Assembly (NCBI RefSeq): GCF_018882215.1
Contig: NZ_JACVOX010000001.1
Coordinates: forward strand, 248,001 to 312,000
Reading direction: 5' to 3'
From: Polynucleobacter sp. AP-Kaivos-20-H2
Lineage (GTDB): Bacteria > Pseudomonadota > Gammaproteobacteria > Burkholderiales > Burkholderiaceae
DNA: 64,000 nt
Each line of letters starts with the position of its first letter. Within the stretch, counting starts at the first letter, position 1. The translations under genes were made by a program, and so were the position numbers. Shown here in pieces: positions 1-7,518 of the stretch. Below the pieces are notes generated by a model. It saw only the letters and a list, made by a program, of their open reading frames with translations, had not been told where the DNA came from and searched no databases.

Positions 1-93
1 GGTGGCGTAATGAATCGGGCCACTCGGTGTATCAATGGCAATGCGATCGGGCCAACGCTGTGCGGCCCTCCAAAAAAAATCAATCGGAAACAT
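1..93 (-). CDS. AMP-dependent acyl-CoA synthetase, N-terminal 31 codons only
   Basis: An open frame runs from an ATG at 93 off the left edge of the window. The visible residues begin MFPIDFFWRAAQRWPDRIAI, which is the usual opening of ANL-family acyl-CoA synthetases: a helix, then 'A..WPDR.A'. Only this opening is visible, so the substrate cannot be told. The gene follows the Bug receptor gene on the same strand with a 6-base gap, so the two are probably co-transcribed. A transport receptor followed by a CoA ligase would suit uptake and activation of a carboxylic acid. That link is inference. Confidence 0.6.
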   Translation of the reverse strand, partial: MFPIDFFWRAAQRWPDRIAIDTPSGPIHYAT

Positions 94-99
94 AATGAG

Positions 100-1092
100 T
101 TATTCGGCTTTAGCGCCGGAAGCCTTTACAACATCTCGCCAGCGTTTAACTTCGGTTGCTTCAAATGCAGCCATTTTTTCTGGTGAACCAGGCTCTGGTG
201 TTGCGGCTAACTCTTGCATGCGCTGACGCACCTCAGGTGAGTTAAGTGCTTTATTCAGAGCGGCATTTAGTTGTGTGATGACTGGTTTTGGAGTTCCGGC
301 TGGGGCGACTAATGCAAACCAAGACTGCACATCAAAACCGGGATAGCCTGATTCAGCAATAGTTGGAACATCTGGCAAAAATGGGGAGCGTTGGGCGCTA
401 GTCACAGCAATCGGACGAAGTTTTCCGGCCTTAATATGAGGTAATGCAGAGGGTGCGTTGTCAAACATGGATTCCACTTGACCGCCAAGCAAATCCGTTA
501 CTGCAGGAGCGCTACCTTTATAAGGAATATGCAGCATTTGAATTTTTGCTTGCATCTTAAACATTTCACCGGAAAGGTGAATAGATGAGCCGCTACCAGA
601 GGAGGCAAAGGTTACGCCATCTTTCGCATCCTTAGCGTAGCGCACGTATTCTGCAAGCGTTTTTACTGGAAGATTTGGGTTTACTACCAAAATATTCGGG
701 ATCTTGGCAATCATGCCGATCGGCTCAAAATCTTTAATCGGGTCATAGCTTAGGTTCGGATAGAGCGTGGCGTTAATCGTATTCGCAATGGAAAAGGCGT
801 AAAGCGTATAGCCATCTGCAGGTGAGCGAGCCACAATTTCTGCGCCAACGTTGCTATTGGCGCCTGGGCGGTTTTCTACCACGATAGATTGACCTAAGGT
901 ATTGCCCATGCCAACTGATACCAAGCGGGTTAATACATCGGTTGCACCACCAGCGGAATAGCCAACAATAATTTTGATGGGTTTGGTAGGCCAGGCAGCG
1001 TTAGATTGCGCTAGGGCCGGAATTGAAGCGGCCGTGATGAGGGCAGCAAAAACAGTCAGCAAGCCTTTTTTGGGCGTGAAATGTAAAGACAT
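100..1092 (-). CDS. Bug-family tripartite tricarboxylate transporter substrate-binding protein
   Basis: This 330-residue periplasmic binding protein belongs to the TctC/Bug family that is greatly expanded in Burkholderiales. A Sec signal peptide spans about residues 1-28 with an ALA cleavage site. The mature protein opens with 'WPTKPIKIIVGYSAGGATD', the family's first strand and ligand loop. AAGGAG lies just upstream of the ATG at 1092, which supports the start. No TctA or TctB membrane partner is in the window, so this is an orphan receptor, as is common in the family. The ligand is probably a carboxylate. The CoA-ligase start immediately downstream suggests a shared substrate, which is inference. 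Confidence 0.9.
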   Translation of the reverse strand: MSLHFTPKKGLLTVFAALITAASIPALAQSNAAWPTKPIKIIVGYSAGGATDVLTRLVSVGMGNTLGQSIVVENRPGANSNVGAEIVARSPADGYTLYAFSIANTINATLYPNLSYDPIKDFEPIGMIAKIPNILVVNPNLPVKTLAEYVRYAKDAKDGVTFASSGSGSSIHLSGEMFKMQAKIQMLHIPYKGSAPAVTDLLGGQVESMFDNAPSALPHIKAGKLRPIAVTSAQRSPFLPDVPTIAESGYPGFDVQSWFALVAPAGTPKPVITQLNAALNKALNSPEVRQRMQELAATPEPGSPEKMAAFEATEVKRWRDVVKASGAKAE

Positions 1093-1261
1093 AGATCTCC
1101 TTCAATTGGTAGGGTGCTTTAAGACAGTCTTAAGAAGCCCCAATTTCTTATTTATTCAGTATTTATAACACCAAAGCGGCTTAAACACCCCAATAAGGCT
1201 GCAGTCAAGGCAATCCCAAATCCCTTTTATTAGGGTATCTCATTACTAAATTATTACACTT

Positions 1262-1295
1262 CACAACTTCACAACTTCAGAAGTTGTGATATAGT
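1262..1295 (+). promoter_or_regulatory. Promoter with palindromic operator for the small HTH gene
   Basis: A perfect 9-bp inverted repeat CACAACTTC-A-GAAGTTGTG lies at 1270-1288, and a third direct copy of CACAACTTC abuts it at 1262-1270. A plausible sigma-70 promoter overlaps it: -35 TTCACA (1268-1273) and -10 TATAGT (1290-1295), with a 16-bp spacer. The palindrome sits between the two boxes, so a protein bound there would block RNA polymerase. The gene 20 bases downstream encodes an HTH protein, so autoregulation is the simplest reading. The site is seen directly; the role is inferred. Confidence 0.6.
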
Positions 1296-1314
1296 GTTGG
1301 TACTGGGAGATGAA

Positions 1315-1494
1315 ATGAAGAGACAGGTACCGAAAACACATCAAGCCTTGGAGTGGGTGGGGAAGGGTATGACCGCTGCTCAAGCGGCCAGAAAGATGCA
1401 GATTTCAGAATCCAGTGTGTATGCCGCCCTTAGAAAGACAAAGGCGAAAGAAGTGGGTTGTTGTCCAACGTGTGGTCACAAAATAAGGAACTAA
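1315..1494 (+). CDS. Small helix-turn-helix protein with C-terminal Cys cluster
   Basis: This 59-residue protein has a compact HTH at about residues 18-42 ('GMTAAQAARKMQISESSVYA'), like the resolvase or Homeodomain-like fold. A C-terminal CC-x-x-C-x-H cluster (CCPTCGHK) could bind a metal, perhaps across a dimer. A GTG at 1294 gives a longer frame, but it lies inside the -10 box. The ATG at 1315 has GGGAGA four bases before it and is preferred. The next gene starts one base after its stop. The likely role is a local DNA-binding regulator, possibly of its own operon; no function is established. It resembles small accessory or phage-type regulators. Confidence 0.65.
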   Translation: MKRQVPKTHQALEWVGKGMTAAQAARKMQISESSVYAALRKTKAKEVGCCPTCGHKIRN

Positions 1495-1495
1495 G

Positions 1496-1795
1496 ATGAA
1501 AAAGACTCTATTAGCAGCCGTAACAATCTCTGTTGCTGCATTCGCTTATGCGAATACATCGCCGTCAGATTCTTCTGAGTTAGTAAATCAGCAGTGCAAG
1601 ATATCTGCTGAAGCGGTATCCACTTTGAAGGGTCTTCGTTACGGCAATACTGCAATCCGCAAAGATGTATCTACATTAATTAATGCCAGCCTTAAGACTC
1701 CAGAAAATCGCGAGCTGGCGCAGAAGACCTTGAACCTCATGGTTGACGATAAGACAGCTGATACACGGGGTTTAGAGGGTAAGTACTGCTCTTAA
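1496..1795 (+). CDS. Small secreted protein of unknown function
   Basis: This 99-residue protein starts one base after the HTH gene. It has a clear Sec signal peptide at residues 1-19 (MKKTLLAAVTISVAAFAYA), so the mature protein of about 80 residues should be periplasmic. The mature part is polar and mostly helical in appearance. It has two cysteines, one near the start (QQCK) and one as the penultimate residue, and they could form a disulphide. I do not recognise a family. Tight linkage to the HTH gene implies co-transcription from the operator-bearing promoter. Confidence 0.7.
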   Translation: MKKTLLAAVTISVAAFAYANTSPSDSSELVNQQCKISAEAVSTLKGLRYGNTAIRKDVSTLINASLKTPENRELAQKTLNLMVDDKTADTRGLEGKYCS

Positions 1796-1818
1796 GGAGT
1801 TCAGTCTGATTTTGTAAG

Positions 1819-2280
1819 GTGGCACATAACGCTGAATGTCCTGATTGTGGAAATATGCGGGCATTGTTTAATCAGTGTCCGCATTGCGGTTCTGTCAATT
1901 TTCCTATCTTGAGCTCAGATACGATTGAGCTCAATATTAAGCAAGATGGGCCATATGTTGAAGAGGCGTTAGAGCGGCTGACCGACTATTTACGCAAGTC
2001 TTTAGAGGTTGGGATTAAAGCCATTGTGTTGATTCATGGATATGGATCAAGCGGTGAGGGTGGTCGAATTAAGTGGGCTATCCATGATGCGCTCGAAAAT
2101 AACCGTTACTCCGACAGGGTTGACGAATACCATTTTGGCGAAGATGTAGCTTTTGGCAGTGAGTCCTACCATGCCCTGCTCAAACGCCGTCCTGGTCTGA
2201 AGCGATATCTCAAGCGATTTAAAGAGGGTAATGCTGGCATGACAGTTTTATTGCTGGGATCTCAGGCTAGAAGTGCTTAG
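1819..2280 (+). CDS. Zinc-ribbon plus Smr-domain protein
   Basis: The 153-residue product opens with two CxxC knuckles (CPDC at about 7-10, CPHC at about 20-23) forming a zinc ribbon. A segment matching the Smr (small MutS-related) fold follows at about residues 37-115: 'VEEALERLTDYLRKSLEVG', then IHGYGSSGEGG in place of the usual HGxG motif, then a helix before the final strand. Smr domains are nucleic-acid nucleases, some acting on DNA and some on ribosome-stalled mRNA. The start is GTG at 1819, since upstream in-frame codons reach a TGA at 1807. It is the third gene of the run from 1315. The Smr assignment is by motif and fold pattern, not by a search. Confidence 0.6.
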   Translation: MAHNAECPDCGNMRALFNQCPHCGSVNFPILSSDTIELNIKQDGPYVEEALERLTDYLRKSLEVGIKAIVLIHGYGSSGEGGRIKWAIHDALENNRYSDRVDEYHFGEDVAFGSESYHALLKRRPGLKRYLKRFKEGNAGMTVLLLGSQARSA

Positions 2281-2327
2281 AATAGGATTATTGGTATTAA
2301 TGCCTCATCTATTAGGAATCCATTTCC

Positions 2328-2669
2328 ATGACTGCTAAGAAACTCGAACATTCAGATTCACATGATGCCAAGCAAGTTGGCGCAGAAAGTCTCATCGGCG
2401 AATTCAAGGCCTTGATGGCTGATGCTGAGGCTTTGATTAAAGCGACAGAAGACCATCCAGGCGCTGCCGTCACATCTATTCGTAATAAAGCATTAGAAAC
2501 TATTGCTGGTGCCAAAGAAAGCCTCTCAGGTGTTGAGGGCAAGATGCTTGATAAAGCGAAGGTAGCAGCTGAAGGCGCAGATGATTTCGTGCATCGCAAT
2601 CCTTGGGAGGCAGTGGGTGTTGCAGCTGGCTTAGGTTTGCTGATTGGCTTATTCATTGGACGCCGCTAG
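2328..2669 (+). CDS. DUF883 (ElaB/YqjD/YgaM-type) inner-membrane anchored protein
   Basis: This 113-residue protein has a long charged amphipathic helical N-terminal part and ends in 'PWEAVGVAAGLGLLIGLFIGRR', a single membrane segment followed by arginines. This is the signature of the ElaB/YqjD family, C-tail anchored proteins reported in enterics to bind ribosomes at the membrane in stationary phase. It is followed after 6 bases by a YqjE-like gene and then a YqjK-like gene, the same order as the E. coli yqjD-yqjE-yqjK set. The role here is inferred from that family and synteny. Confidence 0.85.
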   Translation: MTAKKLEHSDSHDAKQVGAESLIGEFKALMADAEALIKATEDHPGAAVTSIRNKALETIAGAKESLSGVEGKMLDKAKVAAEGADDFVHRNPWEAVGVAAGLGLLIGLFIGRR

Positions 2670-2675
2670 TTCTCT

Positions 2676-3044
2676 ATGTCACAAGAAAACTTACTTTCCT
2701 CCATCAAAGGTCTTGCTTCTACCGGAGTATCAATAGCCCAAACCCGCTTAGAACTATTATCGCTTGACGTTCAAATCGCTAGAAGTAAATTCATCAGTTT
2801 GCTGGTGATGATTATTGGCGCCTTATTCTTCTTGTTCTTTGGCTTGGTCATGCTGGCATTGCTAATAGTGATTTATAGTTGGGAGACGGATCGAATGATG
2901 GCGCTCGGTTTACTAGCTGGAGCATTCCTATCTATTGGGTTAATTTTGACCCTCTTAATTACCCAGTCATTACGCAAGATGCCAAGATTGTTTGAGGCTT
3001 CAATTACTGAGTTGGCCAAAGATCGCGAAGCCCTTTCAAAATGA
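2676..3044 (+). CDS. YqjE-like/phage holin-superfamily III membrane protein
   Basis: This 122-residue protein has two strong hydrophobic segments at about residues 41-68 and 78-95, after an N-terminal helix with 'GVSIAQTRLELLSLDVQ'. That pattern fits the YqjE family (PF07332). It lies 6 bases after the DUF883 gene and overlaps the next gene by ATGA, so the three are translated as one unit. Its function is unknown. A role in envelope stress or stationary phase would be guesswork from the family. Confidence 0.75.
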   Translation: MSQENLLSSIKGLASTGVSIAQTRLELLSLDVQIARSKFISLLVMIIGALFFLFFGLVMLALLIVIYSWETDRMMALGLLAGAFLSIGLILTLLITQSLRKMPRLFEASITELAKDREALSK

Positions 3045-3322
3045 ACGCCAAACTAGAGGTTCTAGAGTTGCGCCAACGTGAGCTAATGCTTCAGGCAAGT
3101 CGTGAGCGCAAAGAGTTCGCTGAACATTTTGAGGCTTGGGAAAAGCCACTCTCATGGGCTGATAAAGGGGTTGATGCCGTCAACTTCTTGAGGAGTAATC
3201 CGATTCTATGGACCACTGCATTTGCAGCGTTAGCGCATTACAAACCTAAGCTTGCAAATAAGGCTCTTGCAGTAGGTTGGGGCGCCATGAAGGTCATCAA
3301 GAGTGCTAAAAATCTCATTTAG
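3041..3322 (+). CDS. YqjK-like small protein
   Basis: The 93-residue product starts by an ATGA overlap with the preceding YqjE-like gene. It has a charged helical N-terminus ('LELRQRELMLQASRERKEFA') and a short, moderately hydrophobic region near 'FLRSNPILWTTAFAALAHY'. Position and composition match the YqjK-type third member of the DUF883 cluster. Its TAG stop shares bases with the TAA stop of the convergent apt gene (TTAG at 3319-3322), leaving no intergenic space. No catalytic motif is visible. Confidence 0.65.
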   Translation: MNAKLEVLELRQRELMLQASRERKEFAEHFEAWEKPLSWADKGVDAVNFLRSNPILWTTAFAALAHYKPKLANKALAVGWGAMKVIKSAKNLI

Positions 3323-3840
3323 ATTTTTAATGCAGACTGATGTTGAATGTCAGATTGATTTAATAGGTCATTGCCATTTAAGAAGGTAATTTCTAGCAAA
3401 GTAATTGCGCCACTGACTTCAAAGCCGGCATTACGAATTAATTTGTCAGCAGCAACTAATGTTCCGCCGGTGGCCAGAACATCGTCAAGCAGCAATACTC
3501 TGGCATCTTTAGGTAGAGTGGATTGCTGAATCTCTAAGGCGTCATTGCCATACTCCAGGCCGTATGCTTCACGATGGCTTGCCAAGGGAAGTTTGTTTGG
3601 CTTTCTGGCTAACACTAAACCTTTATGGGCATAGTGGGCTAAAGCAGAGCCAAAAATAAAGCCGCGGGATTCGATGCCCAAAATGTGAGTGTAATTAAAT
3701 TGCTGTGCAATCTCATTTAGCTGACGAATGGCTTCCTTAAAGGCGGCTGGATTAGCTAATAAAGGGGATATATCTCTAAAGAGAACACCTGGTTTTGGAA
3801 AATCAGGAACCCCTGGTAGATAATCTAATAAATTCATCAC
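3319..3840 (-). CDS. apt: Adenine phosphoribosyltransferase
   Basis: This 173-residue enzyme converts adenine and PRPP to AMP in the cytoplasm. Its type I phosphoribosyltransferase PRPP loop is at about residues 113-126 (VLLLDDVLATGGTL). 'GIESRGFIFG' and 'YGLEYG' are typical of Apt, and the length fits the family (about 170-185). The start is one of two adjacent ATGs, at 3840 or 3837; no convincing ribosome site precedes either. It is divergent from a nucleosidase gene with 8 bases between the start codons. That nucleosidase would release adenine, which Apt salvages, so the pair makes biochemical sense. Confidence 0.95.
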   Translation of the reverse strand: MMNLLDYLPGVPDFPKPGVLFRDISPLLANPAAFKEAIRQLNEIAQQFNYTHILGIESRGFIFGSALAHYAHKGLVLARKPNKLPLASHREAYGLEYGNDALEIQQSTLPKDARVLLLDDVLATGGTLVAADKLIRNAGFEVSGAITLLEITFLNGNDLLNQSDIQHQSALKI

Positions 3841-3848
3841 AATCCAAT

Positions 3849-4415
3849 ATGAAAACAGAACTCCTTATTATTACCGCATTAGAGTCCGAGCTCAAGCGTG
3901 AGTCCCTCCCAAGAGGCGTAGAGATTGTGTATTCGGGAGTTGGCAAAATTAATGCTGCCATGACTTGTATCAAAGCAATACACCAATACTCACCAAAGAG
4001 AATATTGAACTTTGGTACCGCAGGAAAAATCAAGCCAGAATTGAGCGGCTTATTGGAGATAGGTAAAGTTATTCAACGCGATATGGATGCTGAGCCATTG
4101 GCGCCGCGCGGCAGCACTCCTTTTTGCACCCGTCCACAAGAATATCTTTCTACGGGGAATTTTCTGTGCGGCTCTGGAGATAGCTTTGTGACTTCTTATG
4201 ATTCTTGGTTGCATAGCCAAGGTGTAGATGTAGTAGATATGGAGTTGTTTGCGATTGCTGCAATCGCACATGAACATCAAATACCTTGGCAGTCATTTAA
4301 ATACATCACAGATGAGGCCAATGAAGACTCTGGGGAACACTGGCAGGCAAAAGTTCATCACGGCCAAGAGCTCTTTTTAGCGGCTTTGAGTCAGGTTCTT
4401 GCAGACTATTCCTAG
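3849..4415 (+). CDS. 5'-methylthioadenosine/S-adenosylhomocysteine nucleosidase-like protein
   Basis: The 188-residue product belongs to the nucleoside phosphorylase/MTAN fold. Residues that match the E. coli MTAN active site are visible: E12 near the start (TALESEL), a Met-Glu pair at 131-132 (VVDMELFA) and an Asp at 155 (ITDEAN). It is shorter than typical MTAN (about 230) because loops are missing in the middle, so substrate choice is uncertain. An ATG at 3795 would add 18 residues inside apt; the start at 3849 (MKTELLIITA) aligns with the family and is preferred. It would hydrolyse an adenosyl compound to adenine, feeding apt next door. Confidence 0.75.
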   Translation: MKTELLIITALESELKRESLPRGVEIVYSGVGKINAAMTCIKAIHQYSPKRILNFGTAGKIKPELSGLLEIGKVIQRDMDAEPLAPRGSTPFCTRPQEYLSTGNFLCGSGDSFVTSYDSWLHSQGVDVVDMELFAIAAIAHEHQIPWQSFKYITDEANEDSGEHWQAKVHHGQELFLAALSQVLADYS

Positions 4416-4531
4416 TTAGCCGTTTCCGTAATTTGAGTAAAACGACCATAATTCACCCTAAATAAGGGTTTAAACCTCTCAGGCTCTTGATGATTGCGGC
4501 TGAGCCGCGCCGGCAAAATAAGTGCTTGTGT

Positions 4532-4554
4532 TATAAAATTCATTGACTAGTCAA
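4532..4554 (+). promoter_or_regulatory. Probable marR promoter and operator
   Basis: A perfect 12-bp palindrome TTGACTAGTCAA lies at 4543-4554, ending 8 bases before the marR ATG. A TATAAA at 4532-4537 could be the -10 box, which would put the palindrome at the transcription start. No good -35 is seen. MarR proteins bind palindromes of this size in their own promoters, so this is a likely autoregulatory operator for the efflux operon. The rest of 4416-4562 holds only short hairpins without T-runs. Confidence 0.55.
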
Positions 4555-4562
4555 TTAGTTTT

Positions 4563-5051
4563 ATGAAAAACACCAGACCTGCACCATCATCCTTCTATAC
4601 CCCAGATAATTACACCCCCCAGGGCAGTGTTGCTTATTTGATGTTGCGTAATAAATCAAGCTATCAACGCCTAGGTGATTTGAAGCTGGCTGATCTTGGT
4701 ATTACCGCAGCGCAGATGAGCGTGTTGCTCCTTGTTTCACATTCTGAAGCAGCTACGATTTCTTCCTTATCGCAAGCGTTGGGAGTTAATGCCGCAGCAA
4801 CTGTGCGCGTGGTTCAAAAACTGGAAAAGATGAAACTCATACAAAAAGTACCCTCCAAAAAGGACGGACGGGTAATTGGCCTGTCGCTCACTGCTGCCGG
4901 AAAGAAGGCTGCTATATCGATTCCACCACTGTGGTGCAATCTATTGAATCAGTCATTAAATGGTTTCACGCAAAAAGAATTTGAGCAATTGCGTGATTTC
5001 TTATTGCGAATTGAAAAAAATAATTTACAGCAACTAGAGGTGATCTCATGA
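4563..5051 (+). CDS. MarR-family transcriptional regulator of the efflux operon
   Basis: This 162-residue protein has the MarR winged-helix layout: a dimerisation helix, then 'ISSLSQALGVNAAATVRVVQ' as the HTH at about residues 75-95, then the wing 'KDGRVIGLSLTAAGKKA' with its conserved D-G-R. It leads an operon whose next gene overlaps it by ATGA. MarR repressors of emrAB-type operons release DNA when they bind phenolic or hydrophobic drugs. The palindrome just upstream supports autoregulation. The ligand is unknown. Confidence 0.9.
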   Translation: MKNTRPAPSSFYTPDNYTPQGSVAYLMLRNKSSYQRLGDLKLADLGITAAQMSVLLLVSHSEAATISSLSQALGVNAAATVRVVQKLEKMKLIQKVPSKKDGRVIGLSLTAAGKKAAISIPPLWCNLLNQSLNGFTQKEFEQLRDFLLRIEKNNLQQLEVIS

Positions 5052-6502
5052 GGCGCTTAAGTTGGGTTTGTAGCTTAGTCCTAATAACTTCTATAGGCTT
5101 GCTCCTATCGGCTTGCGCCTTTTTTCCTAGACAGGCGTTACCTGAGCAAACAGCGAAACCTATTGGCGTGCTTGAGCCAAAGCTGGGTGCACAGGACAAT
5201 ATTAATAACAGCAGCACCAATCCTATTGAAGATTCTTGGTGGAAGGCATTTGGTGATCCCCAGTTAAATCAATTGATTCAACTGGGGCTTAAGCAGTCTC
5301 CTAGCCTGGATACATCAGGCGCAAGGTTAGTAGCAGCCCAAGCGATGTTAGAGAATGAAAGGGCGGTATTTATTCCTCAGGTAAGTGTTGGAGGTCAGGT
5401 TGATCGACAACAACTTTCACAAAATTATATTTTTGTGCCTGGCATGCCTATTTACACTGGATACGGACTAGCCAATGCATCACTTAACTGGTCTCTGGAT
5501 ATTTGGGGAAAGCAAAAGAAGTATTTTGATGCCGCCAAGAACCAGGTACTTGTTGCTCAAGCAAATTACAAAGCATCAGAACTTCTTCTGTCGACCACTA
5601 TTGTGCGTGTTTATTTTGACTATGACCATATGGTTCAGGCTCGAGAACTTTATGCGAGAGAGCTTGAGGTCAGAAAGAATTTACTGCGCATTGCCATTGA
5701 CCGCCAACACGCTGGCCTAGTTGATGCGTTGACAGTAAATCAACGCAAGGTAGAATTAGAGTCCGCTCAGGCTAATGTAAATCAGTCTAACTTGAGTGTG
5801 AGGATGATGCAGCATCAACTTGCTGCGTTGGTTCAGGAGGGCCCATCCTGGGGTGAATCGCTCAAGGCCCCCTCTATTCAAGCAACCAATCTTAGTCTTC
5901 CCGAAGTTATCCCATCCGATCTATTGGAGCGCAGGGCTGATTTACAGGCGCTCTTAAGTCAGATTGATGTAGCAAAGCTGCAATTAGAAGGTGCAAAGTT
6001 AGAGTACTTGCCGGACGTGAATCTTGCAGGTTTCATCGGAGTTCAATCATTTGGCTTATCTCAACTCTTTTCTAGCAGAAGTCAGCAATTTAGTATCGGC
6101 CCTGCGATAAATCTGCCAATTTTTGATGGCGGCCTGACTGATGCCAATATTACTGGCAAAGAGGCTAATCGAAACCAAGCAATTGCCTCATATCAGGAGC
6201 AACTTGTGCAGGCCTTACGTGAAGTCGCCGATGGCATTGGATCTGTGAAGAATGCACAGGCCAATTATGAGAGCTACGCTAATGCCGAGATGGGTGCCAA
6301 GCGAAATTTTGAAATTACGCGCAGTAGAAGCGAGGTTGGAATTGCCTCAAAAGAAATGGCTCTAACGGTGGAGCAGGCCTATCTTTTGCAGGGGCAAAAC
6401 TATGCAGATGCCAAAGCCAAAATGTTGACTGCGAATGTAATGCTGGTTCAGGCCTTAGGCGGCTCTTATCTTCAGTCTAAATCTAAAACTCAAGCGAAAT
6501 AA
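5048..6502 (+). CDS. NodT/OprM-type outer-membrane efflux lipoprotein
   Basis: This 484-residue protein forms the outer-membrane channel of a tripartite pump. A lipoprotein signal ends at Cys23 (LLLSAC). 'DSWWKAFGDPQLNQLIQLGL' is the typical opening of the NodT family. The rest shows the duplicated coiled-coil and barrel repeats of TolC-like proteins, including 'LLERRADLQALLSQIDVAKLQ' and 'GPAINLPIFDGG'. It overlaps marR by 4 bases and is followed by membrane-fusion and MFS pump genes, so the whole machine is encoded in one operon. Confidence 0.93.
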   Translation: MRRLSWVCSLVLITSIGLLLSACAFFPRQALPEQTAKPIGVLEPKLGAQDNINNSSTNPIEDSWWKAFGDPQLNQLIQLGLKQSPSLDTSGARLVAAQAMLENERAVFIPQVSVGGQVDRQQLSQNYIFVPGMPIYTGYGLANASLNWSLDIWGKQKKYFDAAKNQVLVAQANYKASELLLSTTIVRVYFDYDHMVQARELYARELEVRKNLLRIAIDRQHAGLVDALTVNQRKVELESAQANVNQSNLSVRMMQHQLAALVQEGPSWGESLKAPSIQATNLSLPEVIPSDLLERRADLQALLSQIDVAKLQLEGAKLEYLPDVNLAGFIGVQSFGLSQLFSSRSQQFSIGPAINLPIFDGGLTDANITGKEANRNQAIASYQEQLVQALREVADGIGSVKNAQANYESYANAEMGAKRNFEITRSRSEVGIASKEMALTVEQAYLLQGQNYADAKAKMLTANVMLVQALGGSYLQSKSKTQAK

Positions 6503-6540
6503 AACGGACAAACTCAATAAGTATTTCACTCAGAATATTC

Positions 6541-7509
6541 ATGGACACTACTACAAACAATGGCAGGTTTAATCGACCAAAAGCTTTCAAGATCCTTTTT
6601 GCAATCTTGATAGGCATCTTTCTTTTAGGGCTGCTTTACTGGCTTATTTTTAGCCGTAACTCAGAATCTACTGATGATGCATATGTATCAGGATCGCAGA
6701 TTCAGGTTGTATCTCAAATAGAGGGGGCCATTGCTACTGTCAATGTTTCTGAAACCCAATCTGTCGAAGAGGGCCAAACCCTCTTTAGGATTGATCCTAC
6801 AGAGGTAATGATTGCTTCAGAAAAAGCGGATATTGATTTGCGTAATGCGGAGGCAGATTACCAAAAACGTAAGGCCTTACAAGGCGATGCCAGTGTGTCT
6901 AAAGAGGAGCTGGAGCATTCCCACTTGGCTTTGCTAAAAGCGATGGCTAATGCACGCCAAGCCTACATTAATCTACTTCGAGTTGATGTCCAAAGTCCAG
7001 CTAAAGCCACAATAGCAAAACGGTATGCTCAAGTTGGCCAACGTGTAGCTCCAGGCACTCAACTGGCAATGATGGTTGCTGGCGATCACATTTGGGTTGA
7101 TGCTAATTTTAAAGAAGACCAGCTTAAAAATATTCGCATTGGACAGTCAGTCAAATTGGAGTCTGATATCTATGGCGGAAAGATGGAATTTCATGGGAAG
7201 GTCGTTGGCTTTGCCCCTGGAACAGGCTCTACTTTGGCTCTCTTGCCACCTCAGAATGCCACGGGAAATTGGGTAAAGGTAGTGCAGCGTTTACCCGTGA
7301 GAATCGCGCTTGATAGTAATGAGTTAAATAAATACCCTTTAAATATTGGCTTATCAATGAATGTCAAAGTTGATACCAGCAATCGCGATGGTAGTTCACT
7401 ACAAGCGATGGATAAAGGTCCGATTAGTGACACAACTATTTATCAAAAGCAATTTGATAAGGCTGAGCGCCATATTCAGTCTTTATTGACGAAATCTAAG
7501 AAACCATAA
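6541..7509 (+). CDS. HlyD/EmrA-family membrane fusion protein
   Basis: This 322-residue periplasmic adaptor has an N-terminal membrane anchor at about residues 16-38 and then 'ESTDDAYVSGSQIQVVSQIEG', the EmrA-type lipoyl half-motif. A helical hairpin at about 95-145 and the second lipoyl half ('VDVQSPAKATIAKRYAQVGQ') follow. The hairpin is somewhat short for EmrA. It links the MFS pump encoded downstream (9-base gap) to the OprM-like channel encoded upstream. Substrates are probably hydrophobic toxic compounds, judging from EmrAB relatives. Confidence 0.9.
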   Translation: MDTTTNNGRFNRPKAFKILFAILIGIFLLGLLYWLIFSRNSESTDDAYVSGSQIQVVSQIEGAIATVNVSETQSVEEGQTLFRIDPTEVMIASEKADIDLRNAEADYQKRKALQGDASVSKEELEHSHLALLKAMANARQAYINLLRVDVQSPAKATIAKRYAQVGQRVAPGTQLAMMVAGDHIWVDANFKEDQLKNIRIGQSVKLESDIYGGKMEFHGKVVGFAPGTGSTLALLPPQNATGNWVKVVQRLPVRIALDSNELNKYPLNIGLSMNVKVDTSNRDGSSLQAMDKGPISDTTIYQKQFDKAERHIQSLLTKSKKP

Positions 7510-7518
7510 TTAGTCCTC

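Noticed and set aside
2312..2656. 114-codon minus-strand frame
   Set aside because: It is antisense to the DUF883 gene, which has the family signature and fits its neighbours.
4456..4508. Hairpins ACCCT/AGGGT and GCGGC/GCCGC after the nucleosidase gene
   Set aside because: Stems are only 5 bp and no U-run follows, so neither is called a terminator.
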